Positions 45,575 to 54,240 of a stretch of 64,000 nt of DNA are shown in pieces. The DNA lies in assembly GCF_000743355.1 (NCBI RefSeq), contig NZ_JQEI01000014.1:147303-211302 (forward strand), given 5' to 3'. The notes beneath the pieces were generated by a model. That model was given only the letters and a program-made list of their open reading frames with translations. It was not told where the DNA came from and made no database searches. Positions within the stretch are counted from its first letter, which is position 1. Each line of letters opens with the position of its first letter. The stretch is from Serratia sp. Ag1 (GTDB lineage Bacteria > Pseudomonadota > Gammaproteobacteria > Enterobacterales > Enterobacteriaceae). Made by a program: the position numbers and the translations under genes.

Positions 45575-47998
45575 ATGATGAAATCCTTACAGATTTTCCT
45601 GTTTATCTTCTTGTTGTCTGGCTTGCAACTTGCCACGCAGAGCTATGCTGCCGTTCCTGCAACGACGGTGGATAGCAGCCAACCAGATACCGCTACAGCA
45701 CTAAAAAATTATCAAAAACAACTGGATACTATCAAGCAGCAGGTCTCAAAAGCCCGCACTGATAATCAGTTGAGTAAACTGTTTATTGCCACGCAGACGC
45801 TGGCGGCAAGTTTAGAAAAATTGGTGACCGATCTGCAGCCCGAGCAGGAAAAGCTGCAGGCACAGTTGGACGTGCTTGGGCCAGTTCCCACTTCTGGTTC
45901 AATGGCGGAGACGGCTGCTGTTGCCAAACAGCGCGATACGCTCAACAGCAGTAAAGGGCTGCTGGATGATGCGGTAAAACGCTCTCAAGCGATCAGAGGC
46001 AATGCGATCTCTCTGGGGCAACAGATCAACGATTTGCGTCGCGTTGCTTTCAAAACCCAACTGGCGTTGAACACCGGCAGTATTTTGAGTGCTGATTTCT
46101 GGGGCGCGGAGGAGCAACCGCCCGAAGAGGACTTGAACCGGTTCAGCGATTTCAATCAGCAGATGCTGCAGATTTGGGATACCAGTTGGCAGGAAGAGTG
46201 GCGTTACGGCACGCTGGGATTGTTGGGATTGGCGATTGCCGTCTGGTCGTTGGGGCGCTATGCCATTGAGCGTTTCTTAGCCTGGTTGAGCGTGCGTTAT
46301 TTACCGGATGGCAGGCTGCGCCGTAGTTTTATGGCGTTGGCAACCGCGATGATTACGTTACTTGCGGCCACGCTTGCGCTAAATCTGATTGAGCTTACCT
46401 TTTCTCGCCTTCAAGAATTCAGCCCGGTAGTTCAGGACTTTGCCAATGGTTTCAAACAATTGGGTATTTTCTGTGCCTTGATCGCAGGGTTAGGGCGGGC
46501 TTATCTTTCTCTTGGCCGCCCATCCTGGCGTTTGGCGCACATGGATAATGCCATTGCTGCCGGTATGCGCTATTTCCCGCCATTGCTCGCTGCTTTGGCC
46601 CTGGCTTTTGGTTCGATAGAACAGATTAACAACGTGACGGGCGCCAGCCTGAAAACTACAGTATTAGGCAACGGGCTGGTCTCTACCTTAATGGCGTTGG
46701 TGCTGTTGGCAATCCCTTTACGCACACGCCATATTCGCCATAAATTAGTGCGCAACGGTGAGCATGTTGAGAAACGCTCAACGCTTGATGGGATAGCTAA
46801 TATCCTGATCTTGCTGTCTTCTGTGGTGATCCTGCTATCACTGTTAATCGGCTACGTGGCGTTTGCCCGCTTTTTGGTCTATCAACTGATCTGGATTGCG
46901 CTGGTTTTGATGGCGTTTTATTTCCTGGTGCTGTTCACCACCGATCTCTGTGCCGCAGTTTTCTCACCGCAGACGACCAGCGGGCGCACCTTGAAGAAAT
47001 CACTTAACTTCAAAGATCGCCATCTCGAACAACTGACGATTATTTTCACCGCTATTTGCAAATGTTCGTTATTGCTCCTGATGATTGTCGCCTTACTGAA
47101 TGGCTCATTCGGTACTACGACACCCAATTCATTGATTGAGAAAATTATCGCTATTCTGAGCGGCGATGGTTTGAAGCGTTTGAACATCGTACCGAGCAAT
47201 CTGTTCAATGCTGCGCTTTTCCTGGTGATTGGTATCTATATTCTGCGGGTTACCAAACGTTGGTTGAGCCACGAATTGCTGCCCAAAACCATCAGCGATA
47301 TTGGTATTCGCGCTTCATTGGTAACACTGTTCAGTAATGTCGGTTATGTATTAATCATTTTGATCACACTGGCTGCTCTGGGCATCCAGTGGAACAACCT
47401 TGCCTGGATTGTCAGTGCGTTATCGGTTGGTATCGGTTTTGGCTTGCAGGAGATAGTGAAAAACTTTATTTCTGGCCTGATTCTGCTCACCGAACGCCCG
47501 GTAAAAGTCGGGGATATGATCGGTATTGGCGGTGTAGAAGGGGACGTGCGTCGTATAAACGTGCGCGCTACCGAGATCCAGCTTAGCGATCGTTCAACCA
47601 TGATCGTGCCTAACTCGCAGCTGATTTCGCAAAACGTGCGCAATGCGACCATGGGGAATGCGCAGGGTGTGGTGACGATCGCGCTGACTTTCCCGATTAA
47701 TATTGATCCAGAGCTGGTGCGTAATATTCTCTTGGACGCGTACCGAAGCTATGAGTCCATTCTTGAGACGCCAGCACCGTATGTGCGCTTTAGTCAGTTG
47801 GGCCCGGATGGCATCATCCTTAGCGTGACCGGTTATGTCACCAGCCCGCGTATGGTCGGCGCTACCAAAAGCGAATTACTGTTCAATATTCTCAAATTGT
47901 TACGTGAACAACAGGTAAATCTTTCGAATCCGAAAGAGGTGGTGTTTATGAAGCAGCGAGCTAAAGAGTTGGCTGACGAAGAAGAACACTCTTCCTGA
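45575..47998 (+). CDS. Large MscS-family mechanosensitive channel (DUF3772)
   Basis: 807 aa. Signal peptide (ends near YAA), periplasmic coiled-coil/DUF3772 region about 30-200, roughly eleven membrane helices, and a C-terminal MscS core. The pore helix TM3 is in LSVGIGFGLQEIVKNFISG, followed by the beta domain (ERPVKVGDMIGIGG). Releases solutes on osmotic downshock. Tandem ATG codons at 45575/45578; the ribosome-binding site is weak. Symbol withheld because several large paralogues exist. Confidence 0.85.
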   Translation: MMKSLQIFLFIFLLSGLQLATQSYAAVPATTVDSSQPDTATALKNYQKQLDTIKQQVSKARTDNQLSKLFIATQTLAASLEKLVTDLQPEQEKLQAQLDVLGPVPTSGSMAETAAVAKQRDTLNSSKGLLDDAVKRSQAIRGNAISLGQQINDLRRVAFKTQLALNTGSILSADFWGAEEQPPEEDLNRFSDFNQQMLQIWDTSWQEEWRYGTLGLLGLAIAVWSLGRYAIERFLAWLSVRYLPDGRLRRSFMALATAMITLLAATLALNLIELTFSRLQEFSPVVQDFANGFKQLGIFCALIAGLGRAYLSLGRPSWRLAHMDNAIAAGMRYFPPLLAALALAFGSIEQINNVTGASLKTTVLGNGLVSTLMALVLLAIPLRTRHIRHKLVRNGEHVEKRSTLDGIANILILLSSVVILLSLLIGYVAFARFLVYQLIWIALVLMAFYFLVLFTTDLCAAVFSPQTTSGRTLKKSLNFKDRHLEQLTIIFTAICKCSLLLLMIVALLNGSFGTTTPNSLIEKIIAILSGDGLKRLNIVPSNLFNAALFLVIGIYILRVTKRWLSHELLPKTISDIGIRASLVTLFSNVGYVLIILITLAALGIQWNNLAWIVSALSVGIGFGLQEIVKNFISGLILLTERPVKVGDMIGIGGVEGDVRRINVRATEIQLSDRSTMIVPNSQLISQNVRNATMGNAQGVVTIALTFPINIDPELVRNILLDAYRSYESILETPAPYVRFSQLGPDGIILSVTGYVTSPRMVGATKSELLFNILKLLREQQVNLSNPKEVVFMKQRAKELADEEEHSS

Positions 47999-48021
47999 TC
48001 ATTAAATGGAGAAAAGCGCAG

Positions 48022-48375
48022 ATGATAACGAATATGCTGAAACATTTTCCTGACGCTGCGCTAAAGGCAGAGGCTGAAACTTTCGAGGAGTTGATTTCTC
48101 AACCTGGGGTGCTAATCGAGCGGATTGTTTCTACCGGGCAATCGAGCCCTGAAGGATTTTGGTACTGCCAGCCGCAGAGTGAATGGGTTGTGGTGCTACA
48201 GGGTTCAGCAGGTGTTCGATTCGAGAATGAAGCAGAAATGCGAGTGATGCACGTGGGTGACTTTATCAACATCCCTGCACAATGTCGGCACCGTGTTGAA
48301 TGGACGGATCCACATGGCCCAACCGTGTGGTTAGCCGTTCATTATGGTTTGGAGACGACAGAAAAGAATCCGTAG
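48022..48375 (+). CDS. Cupin-domain protein
   Basis: 117 aa single cupin. Motif-1-like segment SEWVVVLQGSAGVRFE and motif-2-like GDFINIPAQCRHRVEW contain candidate metal-binding His/Glu residues, though motif 1 lacks the usual paired His. Function unknown. It starts 23 bp after the MscS gene, so probably cotranscribed; GGAG lies 12 bases upstream. Confidence 0.75.
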   Translation: MITNMLKHFPDAALKAEAETFEELISQPGVLIERIVSTGQSSPEGFWYCQPQSEWVVVLQGSAGVRFENEAEMRVMHVGDFINIPAQCRHRVEWTDPHGPTVWLAVHYGLETTEKNP

Positions 48376-48476
48376 AACGTAGAATGAAGCTGCTTGTGAA
48401 CTTAGTGTGGTAACACAAGCGGAGTTCAGGTAATTACCATTTTCTTCTCAGGAATAAACAAAACGGATAAGTAAAT

Positions 48477-49034
48477 ATGGAAATTATTCTAATGCGTCAC
48501 GGTAAGCCTGCCTTCACCGATGCCCAAAAAGTAACTGCCCATGAAATGCCAACATGGATTGAGCATTACGACCTTTCAGATATCAGCGATAATCAACCAC
48601 CCGAAGCCTGCCGGGTAATGGCGCGTAAGGCGCGGCTGGCTGCCAGTAGCCACCTTCCCAGAGCAATATCCTCAGGAGCTGCGCTTAATTTAGAGCCTCA
48701 AATTGTGGATGACATTTTTAGGGAAGCTGAACTGCCAATATATTTTATACCTGTCCTCAGGTTGTCTCCTTTTAGTTGGATTATTTTGCTTCGCCTGATA
48801 TGGCTTTGTGGCATGTCAAAAGAGGCTGAATCTTTATCTATGGCGAAAAGGCGTGCCCGACGAGCTGCTGACATATTGATCAATTATGCCAAAGAACACG
48901 ACGGACCAATCCTCCTGATGGGACACGGGATTATGAATCGACTTATAGCGAAGGAGTTAACATCATTGGGCTGGAAAGAACGCACCCGAGCCGGAAAAGG
49001 ATACTGGAGTGCTGGCGTTTTTCAGCTTTCGTAG
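48477..49034 (+). CDS. Histidine phosphatase superfamily protein
   Basis: 185 aa. Phosphoglycerate-mutase-like RHG motif LMRHGKP at residues 6-12 (nucleophile His8) and second His in ILLMGHGIMNRL. The middle has a hydrophobic stretch (LRLSPFSWIILLRLIWLCG) unusual for soluble members. Substrate unknown. The gene ends 470 bp before dif and is the last recognisable gene on the left side. Confidence 0.75.
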   Translation: MEIILMRHGKPAFTDAQKVTAHEMPTWIEHYDLSDISDNQPPEACRVMARKARLAASSHLPRAISSGAALNLEPQIVDDIFREAELPIYFIPVLRLSPFSWIILLRLIWLCGMSKEAESLSMAKRRARRAADILINYAKEHDGPILLMGHGIMNRLIAKELTSLGWKERTRAGKGYWSAGVFQLS

Positions 49035-49145
49035 CATTATGCAAAAGCCTGCTCTTGGCATAGGCTGTGTGAAAACTCATGCAACATGGCAAGACCACCG
49101 CCAGCCGAGACGGGGGGCCAGTGAAACGGTCAGCAACGCCATGAC

Positions 49146-49364
49146 TCATGGTGCAAGGATGCTTTCGATTAACGCATCTCGGCCAGCATCCTTAGGCGTA
49201 TTTCTATCGTTCATGATTTGCTTTGCGTTTTTTACAGCATCAATAATATCTGTTTTTTCCTGTCCTCCGACAAGCGCCAGGCGTGTGAGAAGAACACTTG
49301 TAATCTGATACCCACAAAAAGCAGGCTCTTCGTAGAGTCGGTTTGCAAGCCATATTATATAATT
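49146..49364 (-). pseudogene. Possible gene remnant without a start codon
   Basis: An open frame of 72 codons on the minus strand, bounded by a stop at each end, with convincing amino-acid texture (LTRLALVGGQEKTDIIDAVK, then DAGRDALIESILAP) but no ATG before codon 51. It may be the 3' end of a gene truncated on the side nearer dif. No family recognised. The remaining spacer to dif carries the short direct repeat CTGACCGGAAT twice and nothing else I can name. Confidence 0.35.
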
Positions 49365-49503
49365 TCATTTGTGCGGTCAGTCTTGCTTAGCCTGGTCGGT
49401 TCTCAAATCGGTGAGGGCCACTGAAAGCACCTTATCACCAGCGGTGTTGTTTATCCGCTGGCTGACCGGAATAGAAAACTGACCGGAATGGACGACGGAT
49501 TAA

Positions 49504-49531
49504 ATTTAACATAATATACATTATGCGCACC
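49504..49531 (-). other. dif: dif chromosome-dimer resolution site
   Basis: A 28-bp match to the E. coli dif sequence as I know it, read on the minus strand. XerC arm GGTGCGCATAA is the complement of 49521-49531, the centre is 49515-49520, and XerD arm TTATGTTAAAT the complement of 49504-49514. XerCD recombine here, under FtsK control, to resolve chromosome dimers. Marks the junction of the two replichores. Confidence 0.96.
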
Positions 49532-49539
49532 ATGATGAC

Positions 49540-49550
49540 GGTACGCATAA
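49540..49550 (+). repeat. Inverted XerC-like arm next to dif
   Basis: GGTACGCATAA matches the dif XerC arm at 10 of 11 bases in the opposite orientation, 8 bp from the real arm. Together they form an inverted repeat. The sequence beyond it does not make a good XerD arm. Confidence 0.55.
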
Positions 49551-49621
49551 CAGTTGAAATGTCTTGCGGCCTTTTACTGGGATTACGGTCGTCCGGTTGT
49601 TTTCTTCGGGACCTGATTTAA

Positions 49622-50320
49622 ATGAAACAATTGATACTGGCCGTGGCTGCTGCGATAAGTGTAACTTTGCTACCATTCACATGTTCAGCAAATGCTGACT
49701 CAATGGGCATTAATAAAGATTGTAATCATCCGGTTAGTCAATACGGCATCGACTCTATCACTGCGTTCGCTCAGTACAAGGCTGAACCGAAAAAATTCAT
49801 GGAGGCCATGACGGAATTTTGTAACAGAGGCAAAACCATGGGTGATATGGGATTCGATGCTGTGGCGAATCTGTCGCTCACCGAGTCAAGAAAATGGACC
49901 GATTCTAACCTGCAAAGCCAGAGTAAAGAACAAAGCGAGTTTTCAAGCAGCTTCGCTCACCTTCTGAACTCAGCAATGCTGAATGGCTATACCGGATTTG
50001 ACTATCCAAAACCACCGGAGCAGAACAAAGCACCCTTACCAGATTCATTCAAACCGTATGAGATGTGTGATGTAATCACCTCTAAAGCAGCAGAATACGC
50101 CACCTCACAACTCCCTCCTCAGGTGCAAATCACATTATCCGAATGGAAGAAAATAAAAAGTGAATTTGAAATGGTGTGTCTTATTGGAATGGCGAGCGGT
50201 AATGGTCGCAAGCCGGTTGATCATGAACTGATGAGCGGACTTAATGATATTGCTAAAGATGTTTATTCTCAGGCATATAAAATTGGCTCAAAATATCCAA
50301 AGCACAACAACTCCAAATAA
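49622..50320 (+). CDS. Secreted protein of unknown function beside dif
   Basis: 232 aa. Clear signal peptide (MKQLILAVAAAISVTLLPF..., cleavage near ANA|DS). The mature protein has four Cys (in DCNHP, EFCNRG, YEMCDV and MVCLIG), compatible with two periplasmic disulfides, and a polar Gln/Ser-rich middle. No family recognised. It starts 91 bp after dif and leads a two-gene unit with the next frame (18 bp gap). Confidence 0.7.
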   Translation: MKQLILAVAAAISVTLLPFTCSANADSMGINKDCNHPVSQYGIDSITAFAQYKAEPKKFMEAMTEFCNRGKTMGDMGFDAVANLSLTESRKWTDSNLQSQSKEQSEFSSSFAHLLNSAMLNGYTGFDYPKPPEQNKAPLPDSFKPYEMCDVITSKAAEYATSQLPPQVQITLSEWKKIKSEFEMVCLIGMASGNGRKPVDHELMSGLNDIAKDVYSQAYKIGSKYPKHNNSK

Positions 50321-50338
50321 TCAATCGGTGAATATACA

Positions 50339-50698
50339 ATGAATAGTTCCTATTTAACAAAGCATCTTTCAAAATTATCGCTGATTATCAATCTCGCACT
50401 AACAGTCATGCTCTGGTTTTATTGTATAGGAACAAGTGACCCGCTCTTATTCTCCATAATCAGGAGTTACATCTTTATAAGTTATGATGCTGTGAAAATC
50501 ATTATAACTGTAGCTTGTGGGATATGGGTAATCAGAAGTATTACTGTTTATGAAGCCAAGGTTATTCAGTTTGTTCAGGCGGACTTTCTGAAAGAGATTC
50601 TCAAAGAGTTGCAGTCTTCAAGAAAGCTGAAGCAAATTGATAATGCAGATACAGTGAAAGATGTTATCAGAATAGACTTTGACAAAGTAGAGCGCTAA
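50339..50698 (+). CDS. Small membrane protein of unknown function
   Basis: 119 aa, two predicted membrane helices (LSLIINLALTVMLWFYCIG and VKIIITVACGIWVIRSI), then a charged cytoplasmic tail (LKEILKELQSSRKLKQ) that could form a short coiled coil. AT-rich codon use. Follows the secreted-protein gene closely and may be its membrane partner; that is inference from spacing only. Confidence 0.6.
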   Translation: MNSSYLTKHLSKLSLIINLALTVMLWFYCIGTSDPLLFSIIRSYIFISYDAVKIIITVACGIWVIRSITVYEAKVIQFVQADFLKEILKELQSSRKLKQIDNADTVKDVIRIDFDKVER

Positions 50699-51538
50699 CT
50701 CTTTTTACTTCTGTTGGCTCAGGGTCTTCACTTCTGTGGAGACTCATTATTATTTAATTTGTTTTCTATTTGTTATTGGTCAACTCAAGCCGTATGGCTC
50801 TCCTGCGGAGGGCTTAAAAGATTTAAAAGAAATGAAGTTCCTGATAGTGCAGATAACTGAGATAGTACAAACAACAAAGGAAGTACAGAGAACCGATTAA
50901 GATAAAACAACAGAGGATATATATAACAGCAACCCCGGAAAGGATTGGCGCAGCTTATCATGAATATCCAAGCCTGTAAATAATATATAATATTTTTTTA
51001 TCCTCTCTCCCTATCGGGTTAATCTAGTACAGCATCCCACCGGAATGCAATTCGCATAACACCCCACAGGCCACAATCACCATAATACCAATGCAGATAG
51101 TCAGCTAATGCCGAAAACACCACACAACCGCATACAGAGAGCTATTGGTCACTATGCACACTAAATTAGAATAACTGTATAAATAGACAGTGATGCATAT
51201 GCCCACCTAGCACCCAGAAATCACTGTCAAGCCCCCTTTCCTACCCCATTTATGGCGCCTGTAGCGCTTGTGAGGCATGCCAACTTAACTACTCTTAGGC
51301 TACCTCATGGAGACTCTGTGGCTCCCTGACAAGGCGTCTAGCAGACTGTAACGCTACCTGACACAATTTATGGCTTGAACGCTTTTTTTTATTTTATTTT
51401 TTGAATTTTTAATTTTAATTAATCCTGTACCTCCGCCCGCAGTGCTGGCTTGAAAGAATGCGAACGAAAAAGTAGGACCCATCCCCGATTCCTTTTTCTC
51501 TTTCCCATCTTTATTTTCATCACTCAGGAGATACCCTT
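50699..51538. other. 840-bp AT-rich stretch without a recognisable gene
   Basis: No supported open frame on either strand. Contains a long T-rich tract (about 51382-51416, after GCTTGAACGC) that could end a transcript, and a 9-of-11 resemblance to a XerC arm near 51197 judged to be chance. Composition differs from the flanking core genome. Confidence 0.5.
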
Positions 51539-51733
51539 ATGGAGCAATACAAGAAATACATTCGTAATAAACGTTATCATCGGAATTACACGCATTCCGT
51601 TCTTTATCCTGGAGCGACATTCAGAACCAAAAGTGATGGAGAATGCTCTATCCCCGACACGGTACAGTTGTGCCGATTAACACAACTGAGAAAATGGTTC
51701 TCATCGCAGGCGGCTTTTCTATATAACTTTTAG
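51539..51733 (+). CDS. 64-aa hypothetical basic protein
   Basis: Small frame with a good ribosome-binding site (CAGGAG, 9 bases before ATG). The product is Tyr/Arg-rich at the start (MEQYKKYIRNKRYHRNY) and ends WFSSQAAFLYNF. No family recognised. It ends 4 bp before the 140-bp tandem repeat. Plausible but unproven gene. Confidence 0.4.
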   Translation: MEQYKKYIRNKRYHRNYTHSVLYPGATFRTKSDGECSIPDTVQLCRLTQLRKWFSSQAAFLYNF

Positions 51734-51736
51734 AGC

Positions 51737-51998
51737 ACCGGCTAGGCCTAAAAACGAATTCCTTAATTTGTCGGGGTTTATACATAATGAGCCACCATAA
51801 ATTTGTCCCTCTTTGCTTTATCCCGCAGAACGGCGAAGTCATTATGCAGGCATGTGTTCAGAGACCACCGAGCAGTACCGGCTAGGCCTAAAATGCATTC
51901 CTTAATCTGTCGGGGTTTAGGCATCATGAGCTACCATAAATTTGTCCCTCTTTGCTTATCCCACAGAATGGTGAAAATCATCATGCAGGTATGTTGAG
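51737..51998 (+). repeat. 140-bp tandem repeat encoding short related peptides
   Basis: Copy 1 (51737-51876) and copy 2 (from 51877) both begin ACCGGCTAGGCCTAAAA and continue at roughly 85-90 percent identity. Each holds a small frame: copy 1 at 51787-51885 (32 aa, MSHHKFVPLCFIPQNGEV...) and copy 2 at 51926-51997 (23 aa, MSYHKFVPLCL...). Copy 2 lost one T after CTTTGC, shifting its frame. The shared start MSxHKFVPLC suggests a once-translated peptide. Confidence 0.6.
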
Positions 51999-52106
51999 TC
52001 GAGCTTGTTCTGGTTAAGTAGTACGGGTTATCATACTAAAGTTCGGGTGTCACAGAACCCCTAACCGTTTTGCGGATAAAATCTGAAACAGTGGTATTAA
52101 GATTCT

Positions 52107-53267
52107 ATGAGAAGAAGAATGTCTGAAATACTCAATAACTCAATAAAAGTAATAGTGTCTTTTTTTATCGTTTTGTTTATAAACAAGGCACTATCAGTTT
52201 TTCGTAAGAGACAGCTATATTTAGCTTGCTGGAATTATTTGAAGAATACAAGTCTTTCAGATAATTCATGTACAACAAACGGAAGTATTTATAATAAAGG
52301 AAAAGATAAAGAAAAGAACGTTGAAATATCAATGCCTAGTGGCATAAAGATATCATTGATATCAAGCGACTATAGTTCAATAAAAACTGAAAATGGAAAA
52401 TTAATCATAGATAGGGTTTTGCCAAAACAAAAAATATCTATTGTCGCGTTGGTCGAAGGCATAACAGAGATTAACAGAAAGATAAAGCCAGAAATAAAGT
52501 CAGAAGATTCAAATGGGAAAACTTTTTTGGGTGCGGATTTTGTTCCACCCAGCATGGGAATAATAGTATTGGCAATGACAATCATTTTATTTGTAAGTGG
52601 GATGATACTGTATATTGAAAAGGTTGACAAGAATGCAATTTTTTTCTTCGAGAAAAAATACAATCAAATCAAGTATAATGATTTGTATGATCAAGGGTTT
52701 TCGTTAGAAATATTTCAACAAAAAGAAGGGGTGGATAGATTCACGTTAAAAAACAGTAAGTTGCCAGTCAGGCTTTTGGATATTAGTGAAGCTAAAGGAA
52801 ATGTGGTTTACAATTTTGAACTATATAACTTGACTGATAAAGATGTTGATGTTAGAGCGGAGTTTATAGTGAAAAACTTATCTGATTATTTAAGTGATTT
52901 AAAAGCCTTAAACAAGAGGCACCCCAATATAAAAGATGAAAAAAAACCAGAGAATTTAGGGAAGTACTTCAATGAATTGAAGTTAATTTATGACAAGCAT
53001 AACATTGGTTATAAAATGGTGAAGGCTAATAAAATAAACATTCCAATTCAAGAAGGTGTATATAAATTTATTATGAAGCCTGCAGAACATAAATTACTTA
53101 AAATTGAAAAGAAAATAGATAAAACACAAAGCGATACTGAGTTCAATTTAGATCTGGATTTCATAATTGATAGAGATGAAAAAGATGGCTATCTCAGTTT
53201 AAAATTTAATCCTATGGACTCACATAAGAAAGCAAAATTTGAGGGTATAATGCAGAATAAGAACTGA
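52107..53267 (+). CDS. Membrane protein of unknown function, low GC
   Basis: 386 aa. One helix near the N-terminus (VIVSFFIVLFINKALSVF), an extracytoplasmic stretch, and a second helix near residue 155 (MGIIVLAMTIILFVSGMIL), then a Lys-rich 200-residue C-terminal domain. Strongly AT-rich codon use (AAA, ATA, TTA) contrasts with the roughly 54 percent GC core, so it was probably acquired. ATG 52119 is an alternative start. Ends 6 bp before the IS66 left end. No family recognised. Confidence 0.65.
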   Translation: MRRRMSEILNNSIKVIVSFFIVLFINKALSVFRKRQLYLACWNYLKNTSLSDNSCTTNGSIYNKGKDKEKNVEISMPSGIKISLISSDYSSIKTENGKLIIDRVLPKQKISIVALVEGITEINRKIKPEIKSEDSNGKTFLGADFVPPSMGIIVLAMTIILFVSGMILYIEKVDKNAIFFFEKKYNQIKYNDLYDQGFSLEIFQQKEGVDRFTLKNSKLPVRLLDISEAKGNVVYNFELYNLTDKDVDVRAEFIVKNLSDYLSDLKALNKRHPNIKDEKKPENLGKYFNELKLIYDKHNIGYKMVKANKINIPIQEGVYKFIMKPAEHKLLKIEKKIDKTQSDTEFNLDLDFIIDRDEKDGYLSLKFNPMDSHKKAKFEGIMQNKN

Positions 53268-53334
53268 TTCGCAGTAAGCGTACGGTGATCTCATATTGCT
53301 AGCTTCATTCAATACAACGAACCTGAGGTAAAAT

Positions 53335-53637
53335 ATGGCAAAACAGTATTCTCACAGTGAACGGCAACAACATCTCGACGCCTGGCAACAGAGTGGATTG
53401 TCTAAAAAGCACTATTGCCAGCAGCATGACCTGAACCCAGCCACCTTCTATTACTGGCTCAAGCATCATCGCGATGACGCTACCGTGCCCCCTCCTGCCG
53501 CCTTTATTCCTGCGCGCCGAGTAATACCTGAGAATAACGACGCCGACACGGTAACCCTCAACCTCCCCAATGGCTGTTCGGTCCGTTGCCTCCCCACTCA
53601 GTTGCGGGCGGTGACGCAGGCCTTGTCCCTATGTTAA
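53335..53637 (+). CDS. tnpA: IS66 accessory protein TnpA
   Basis: 100 aa. HTH motif at the start (YSHSERQQHLDAWQQSGLSK, then HDLNPATFYYWLK) and the C-terminal NLPNGCSVRC segment seen in IS66 OrfA proteins. Intact, but functionally stranded because its partners are broken. Its stop overlaps the tnpB start by 4 bp, the usual IS66 arrangement. Confidence 0.88.
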   Translation: MAKQYSHSERQQHLDAWQQSGLSKKHYCQQHDLNPATFYYWLKHHRDDATVPPPAAFIPARRVIPENNDADTVTLNLPNGCSVRCLPTQLRAVTQALSLC

Positions 53638-53962
53638 CGCCGCAGCACATCTGGCTGGCACAGGAGCCCGTTGATATGCGCCGGGGTATTGATACGCTGA
53701 CGCAGTATATTACCGACCACTTGCACCAGCCCTGGCAAGGGGAAGCCGCTTTTACAAGGCACGCTCACGTATCAAGGTTCTGCGTTGGGACAAGCACGGT
53801 GTCTGGTTGTGTCTTCGCCGTCTTCATCAGGGCCACTTTATCTGGCCCCGACAAGGGGATGTTGCCTGGATGCTGTCACCCGAACAGGCCGACTGGTTGA
53901 TGAAAGGCATTGACTGGCAGCGGGTTGAGGGATTTGAACTGACTCAGTGGAAGTCACCTTAA
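53631..53962 (+). pseudogene. tnpB: IS66 TnpB, frameshifted
   Basis: Starts MLTPQHIWLAQEPVDMRRGID, a typical IS66 OrfB. After GEAAF near 53752 the frame is lost; the true continuation (RSRIKVLRWDKHGVWLCLRR ... FELTQWKSP) is read in another frame to the stop at 53960. The pieces are offset by one base modulo three, and the family's usual short FCNR-type stretch is missing, so a small deletion is the cause. Confidence 0.85.
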
Positions 53963-54022
53963 TAATAAATTAACACATTGATTATCAATGACAATGTAGT
54001 GCCGTACTGATAAAATAGCCAC

Positions 54023-54106
54023 ATGAATATCGATGCACTGCTGACCTCAAAAAACCCCGACGAATTGCGCTCTCTGGCGTTGAGGTTACTTGCAGAGCTT
54101 GTATAG
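54023..54106 (+). pseudogene. tnpC: IS66 transposase TnpC, N-terminal fragment
   Basis: The first 27 residues (MNIDALLTSKNPDELRSLAL...) match the start of IS66 transposases, ending at TAG 54104. The remaining ~480 residues are absent. From 54107 to the vapC end there is only a hairpin (CAGCCAGAAAAC / GTTTTCTGGCTG, 54188-54217). Confidence 0.8.
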
Positions 54107-54240
54107 GTAAAATAAAAGATGAATAAACAAATTGAAATCTGAGGTTTCCTGTGCTGTTCATCTCTCATCGGAGCATCTGTCGCCTTGCAGCCAGAAAACA
54201 GATTGGTTTTCTGGCTGTTTCTAGTGAGGTTAAAATTCTG

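Larger units (their letters stand above)
53274..54106 (+). mobile_element. Decayed IS66-family insertion sequence
   Basis: Left end GTAAGCG at 53274 resembles IS66-family termini. It encodes tnpA (intact), tnpB (frameshifted) and the first 27 codons of tnpC, after which IS sequence stops. Most of tnpC and the right end are missing, so it cannot transpose by itself. Confidence 0.8.

Noticed and set aside
51197..51207. ATATGCCCACC resembling a XerC arm, possible second dif/att site for the island
   Set aside because: The adjacent 17 bases do not form a centre plus XerD arm, so the match is probably accidental.
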